This document shows, piece after piece, positions 61,435-64,000 of a DNA stretch of 64,000 nt. The position numbers and the translations under genes were made by a program. Position 1 is the first letter of the stretch; each line of letters begins with the position of its first letter. Under the pieces are notes generated by a model. The model searched no databases and was not told the origin of the DNA. It saw nothing but the letters and a program-made list of their open reading frames with translations. Source of the DNA: Paenibacillus rhizosphaerae (GTDB lineage: Bacteria; Bacillota; Bacilli; Paenibacillales; Paenibacillaceae); the NCBI RefSeq assembly GCF_014192015.1, contig NZ_JACHXJ010000003.1, forward strand, positions 558,001-622,000. The letters run 5' to 3'.

Positions 61435-61899
61435 TTATTCCATGCCCGGATAATCGAGCTGCCGCAGCGCTTCGTACACGATGATTGCCGCTGAATTGGA
61501 CAGGTTCAACGAGCGGACCTTGTCCGTCATTGGCATGCGCATACACGTATCAGGGTTGGCAGCGAGCAGTTCCTCCGGAAGTCCCTTCGTTTCCTTGCCA
61601 AATACGAGAAAATCCTCGTCCTGGAACTGAAAGTCCGTGTAGCGTTTGTCGGCTTTTGTCGTCGCATAGAAGAAACGCCGGCCGGCATACATCTCCTGCA
61701 CCTCTGCGAAAGATTCATGGTATTCAATATGAACCGCATACCAGTAATCCAGACCCGCGCGCTTCAACGTCGCATCATCGGTGCGAAAACCAAGCGGCTT
61801 CACGAGATGCAGGTGGGCTCCCGTCGCTGCGCAGGTTCTGGCGATATTGCCGGTATTCGCGGGAATTTCAGGTTCAACAAGTACAATGTGCAATGCCAT
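61435..61899 (-). CDS. trmL: tRNA (cytidine/uridine-2'-O-)-methyltransferase TrmL
   Basis: 154 residues, full-length SPOUT methyltransferase that methylates the wobble nucleotide of tRNA-Leu. Seen: VLVEPEIPANTGNIARTCAATGA, LVKPLGF, and the knotted SAM site FLVFGKETKGLP and VRSLNLSNSAAIIVYEALRQ. ATG 61899 chosen by family alignment; GGGAG lies 13 bases upstream. The second inverted-repeat element lies 31 bases upstream of its start. Confidence 0.95.
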   Translation of the reverse strand: MALHIVLVEPEIPANTGNIARTCAATGAHLHLVKPLGFRTDDATLKRAGLDYWYAVHIEYHESFAEVQEMYAGRRFFYATTKADKRYTDFQFQDEDFLVFGKETKGLPEELLAANPDTCMRMPMTDKVRSLNLSNSAAIIVYEALRQLDYPGME

Positions 61900-61929
61900 A
61901 AATCGATGTCCACTCCCATTCAACATTCT

Positions 61930-62023
61930 ATATAAAATGAACTAAAGCTAATCTTGCTTCTTCCTTGAATCCAATCTGGAATACAGGCGAAGTGCTTTCC
62001 CTTTACTTCAGTTCAATTTATAT
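61930..62023. repeat. MITE-like element 2 with 18-bp terminal inverted repeats
   Basis: ATATAAAATGAACTAAAG (61930-61947) and CTTCAGTTCAATTTATAT (62006-62023), inverted copies with two mismatches around 58 bases of unrelated sequence. Arms match the consensus ATATARAWTGAACTRAAG shared with the element at 51986. It lies between the serC terminator and trmL. Confidence 0.7.
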
Positions 62024-62033
62024 GGCTTAAGTT

Positions 62034-62066
62034 TAAAAAGCCTCTCGCCGACAAACGGCGAAAGGC
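62034..62066 (-). terminator. Terminator of serC
   Basis: GCCTTTCGCCG, loop TTTGT, CGGCGAGAGGC, then TTTTT on the minus strand. Confidence 0.92.
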
Positions 62067-62100
62067 GCTTCACTCATGGATGTTCAAGCTTCAGGCTTCA

Positions 62101-63189
62101 TTACCCATGATTCTTTTGAAAATGGTTCATAAAATCGGCCAGTGCTTTGACACTCTCGTAAGGAACGGCATTGTAAATCGAAGCGCGCAGACCGCCGACA
62201 CTGCGGTGTCCCTTCAGACCTACAAAACCTTCCTGCTCCGCTTCCTTAATAAACTGCTTCTCCAGCTCTTCGGAAGGAAGACGGAATGTAATATTCATAA
62301 TCGAGCGGCTGCCCGCCTCCACCGGTCCGCGGTAGAAGCCTTCGCTGCTGTCTATTGTATCATAAATCAAGCCGGCTTTCTCCCGGTTGATCTTCTCCAC
62401 TCCAGCCAGAGAGCCTTGTTCTTCGATCCACTTCAGCACTTCGTTGACCATGTATACCGAAAAGGATGGTGGGGTGTTGTAAAGAGAGTTGTTCGCCGCA
62501 TGCGTGCTGTAGCGCAGCATCGTCGGAATATGCTTCGGCGACTCGGCCAGCAGCTCTTCGCGGGCGATGACGACCGTTACGCCGGAAGGTCCCAGGTTCT
62601 TTTGCGCTCCCGCATAGATAAAGTCGAACTGATTCACGTCGAACTCGCGGCACAGGATGTCGCTGGACATGTCCGCGATCAGCGGTACGCTGCCTGTATC
62701 CGGATACTGCTGGTACTGGCTGCCTTCAATCGTCTCATTGGACGTTACGTGCAGATACGCGGCATTTTCCGGAATTTCGATGCTGCTCAGGTTCGGAATC
62801 GACATAAATTTATTGTTCTCCGAAGAAGCGGCAATATGCGTCTCCCCGATCAAGCGCGCTTCCTTCTCCGCTTTGCTGGCCCAGCTGCCTGTCAACACAT
62901 AGCTTCCGGTCTTGCCGGCCGTCAGAAAGTTCATCGGCACCATTGCAAATTGGGTGCTGGCACCGCCCTGCAGAAACAGCACCTGGTATCCCGAAGGATT
63001 ACCCAGAAGAGACAGCAAACGGCTTTGCGCTTCGTTATGGACTTCCTCGTAAACCTTGCCGCGGTGCGACATCTCCATGATGGACATGCCCGTCCCCCGG
63101 AAATCCACGAATTCGGCTTGTGCGCGTTCCAGCACTTCCAGCGGCAATGCGGCAGGGCCGGCGTTAAAATTGTATGCTCTCTTTGTCAA
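62101..63189 (-). CDS. serC: Phosphoserine aminotransferase SerC
   Basis: 362 residues from a TTG start (GGGGAG 6 bases upstream). It converts 3-phosphohydroxypyruvate to phosphoserine using PLP in serine synthesis. Seen: YNFNAGPAALPLEVLE, MSIMEMSHRGK, FLQGGASTQFAMVPMN, PLIADMSSDI, and the PLP lysine in FIYAGAQKNLGPSGVTVVI. C-terminal GFVGLKGHRSVGGLRASIYNA is typical. Monocistronic with its own terminator. No further gene is seen in 63190-64000. Confidence 0.96.
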   Translation of the reverse strand: MTKRAYNFNAGPAALPLEVLERAQAEFVDFRGTGMSIMEMSHRGKVYEEVHNEAQSRLLSLLGNPSGYQVLFLQGGASTQFAMVPMNFLTAGKTGSYVLTGSWASKAEKEARLIGETHIAASSENNKFMSIPNLSSIEIPENAAYLHVTSNETIEGSQYQQYPDTGSVPLIADMSSDILCREFDVNQFDFIYAGAQKNLGPSGVTVVIAREELLAESPKHIPTMLRYSTHAANNSLYNTPPSFSVYMVNEVLKWIEEQGSLAGVEKINREKAGLIYDTIDSSEGFYRGPVEAGSRSIMNITFRLPSEELEKQFIKEAEQEGFVGLKGHRSVGGLRASIYNAVPYESVKALADFMNHFQKNHG

Positions 63190-63468
63190 AACAACTCCCC
63201 ATCCTCTCTCTTATAGCGAATGATAATACGGCAATGATAGCAGTATTCCCAAAGGCCATCAAGTACAAAAAAGCACATAGTATGGCACCTTGCGGACGTT
63301 TGGTTTTTTTTCTATTACTTTAACACAGTTTGTTTAACGGAGTAAAGCGCTGCAGGAAGAGCAAATCAAAAGTCGACGGCATTCGGCAGAAACAGCCAGG
63401 GGATCCTCGGTAGTCGTCATCACCGGAGTTTTCCCAACAGTCCTACTCCTGCTCGCTGCCCCCGAACT

Positions 63469-63629
63469 GCCCACACTTACTTCCCTGCCCAGCGGAGCGG
63501 ACACCGCAATTCCGAAAGCAGCGCAGCGGTCGCCTTTGTTTTCCCGTTTCTACCGCGGACAGCGGCTAAATTCAGGAAACGGGAAAACAACACGCGAGTG
63601 GAGGAATGCGGTGGCTGCGGAGCGTCCCC
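63469..63629 (+). repeat. Hairpin repeat family, copy C (tandem with D)
   Basis: 161 bases repeated 309 bases downstream as copy D; I count about 9 differences. It contains the GGTCGCCTTTGT lead-in (from 63528) and a perfect 15-bp stem: TTGTTTTCCCGTTTC (63536-63550) with GAAACGGGAAAACAA (63576-63590), then GCGA. Arm sequence differs from copies A/B yet remains fully paired. Confidence 0.88.
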
Positions 63630-63777
63630 ACAGAATGCGGTGGACGCGAACGCTGGCCCGGTATGGCATATGCTGCCGCATGCAGGCTTGGCTCTCCTTG
63701 GCAGATACATCCCCCTCTTCATAGAGGCTGCTGACGTGTCGTCTCCCTGAGCACCAGCACAACTACTTCCCTGAGCC

Positions 63778-63938
63778 GCCCACACTTACTCCCCTGCCCA
63801 GCGGAGCGGACATCGCAATTCCGAAAGCAGCGGAGCGGTCGCCTTTGTTTTCCCGTTTCTAACGCGGACAGCGGCTAAGTTCAGGAAATGGAAAAACAAC
63901 ACGCGAGCGAAGGAATGCGGTGGCTGCGGAGCGTCCCC
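63778..63938 (+). repeat. Hairpin repeat family, copy D (tandem with C)
   Basis: Second copy at an offset of 309 bases. Left arm TTGTTTTCCCGTTTC is unchanged; right arm GAAATGGAAAAACAA has one G-U and one mismatch, so the stem is weaker than in copy C. Confidence 0.88.
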
Positions 63939-63941
63939 CCC

Positions 63942-63989
63942 AAACAAAGAGGCTGCCCCTCCAGTCATTTCTGACCGGAGAAGGCAGCC
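63942..63989 (-). terminator. Terminator of a minus-strand gene beyond the right edge
   Basis: On the minus strand GGCTGCC..CTCC..GTCA, loop, TGAC..GGAG..GGCAGCC, then TCTTTGTTTG. It implies a leftward gene just outside the window. Confidence 0.75.
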
Positions 63990-64000
63990 ATTTCTTGATA

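Overview
The window looks like a chromosomal segment of a spore-forming, xylan-using member of the Paenibacillaceae, most probably Paenibacillus. Reasons: several YesM/YesN two-component systems sit next to CUT1 sugar ABC transporters that lack their own ATPase. There is an S-layer-homology (SLH) protein and sporulation genes (yhbH, spoVR, prkA). Strong AGGAGG-type ribosome sites and frequent TTG starts are also typical. GC content is fairly high, except for one AT-rich patch. I see no transposase, phage gene, tRNA, rRNA or CRISPR array. The species call is inference from gene content.

Layout. 1-4.6 kb: 5' end of a peptide-binding lipoprotein, a ROK regulator with an asparaginase, and an MFS exporter. 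4.6-20.8 kb: two back-to-back carbohydrate systems. The minus-strand one runs YesN, YesM, a second frameshifted YesN, binding protein, two permeases and a cytoplasmic GH10 xylanase. The plus-strand one is HK-RR-binding protein-two permeases, the architecture of the Geobacillus xynDCEFG xylo-oligosaccharide system. 20.8-25.8 kb: an SLH protein and a giant secreted Big_2-containing protein, crossed by an AT-rich mosaic patch. 25.9-29 kb: thiE-thiS-thiG-thiO under a TPP riboswitch. 29-32.6 kb: yhbH, a truncated Hsp70 (HscC-like) remnant, and pnuC-nadR behind a perfect operator-like palindrome. 32.6-42.2 kb: a third YesMN/ABC system with two tandem paralogous binding proteins and several cre-like sites. 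42.4-46.1 kb: spoVR, repeats, and a MerR regulator with a small membrane protein. 46.1-49.6 kb: an OmpR-type two-component system and a beta-propeller lipoprotein. 49.7-58.9 kb: LacI regulator, globin-coupled sensor, MerR/TipA-like regulator with Hsp33, prkA, a DUF2161 protein, an aminotransferase and a LuxR-type response regulator. 59-63.2 kb: a coiled-coil protein with a phosphodiester-glycosidase-like protein, a 34-aa membrane peptide, an AbrB-like protein, trmL and serC. 63.4-64 kb: repeats and the terminator of a gene beyond the window.

How it works together. The 4.6-20.7 kb region is best read as a sense-import-digest module for xylan fragments: extracellular oligosaccharide sensing by YesM-type kinases, uptake by CUT1 transporters, then intracellular cleavage by GH10. 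CcpA (cre-like) sites near several of these operons suggest catabolite repression. The three partners of the PrkA/YhbH/SpoVR group all lie within 27 kb but as separate transcription units.

The most unusual non-coding signals are two. First, a family of five intergenic repeats (44.0, 45.5, 45.8, 63.5, 63.8 kb) shares a GGTCGCCTTTGT lead-in followed by a long stem; the stem arms differ between subfamilies but stay complementary, which points to a selected hairpin. Second, a pair of about 90-bp elements with matching 18-bp terminal inverted repeats (52.0 and 61.9 kb) lies just upstream of two unrelated genes.
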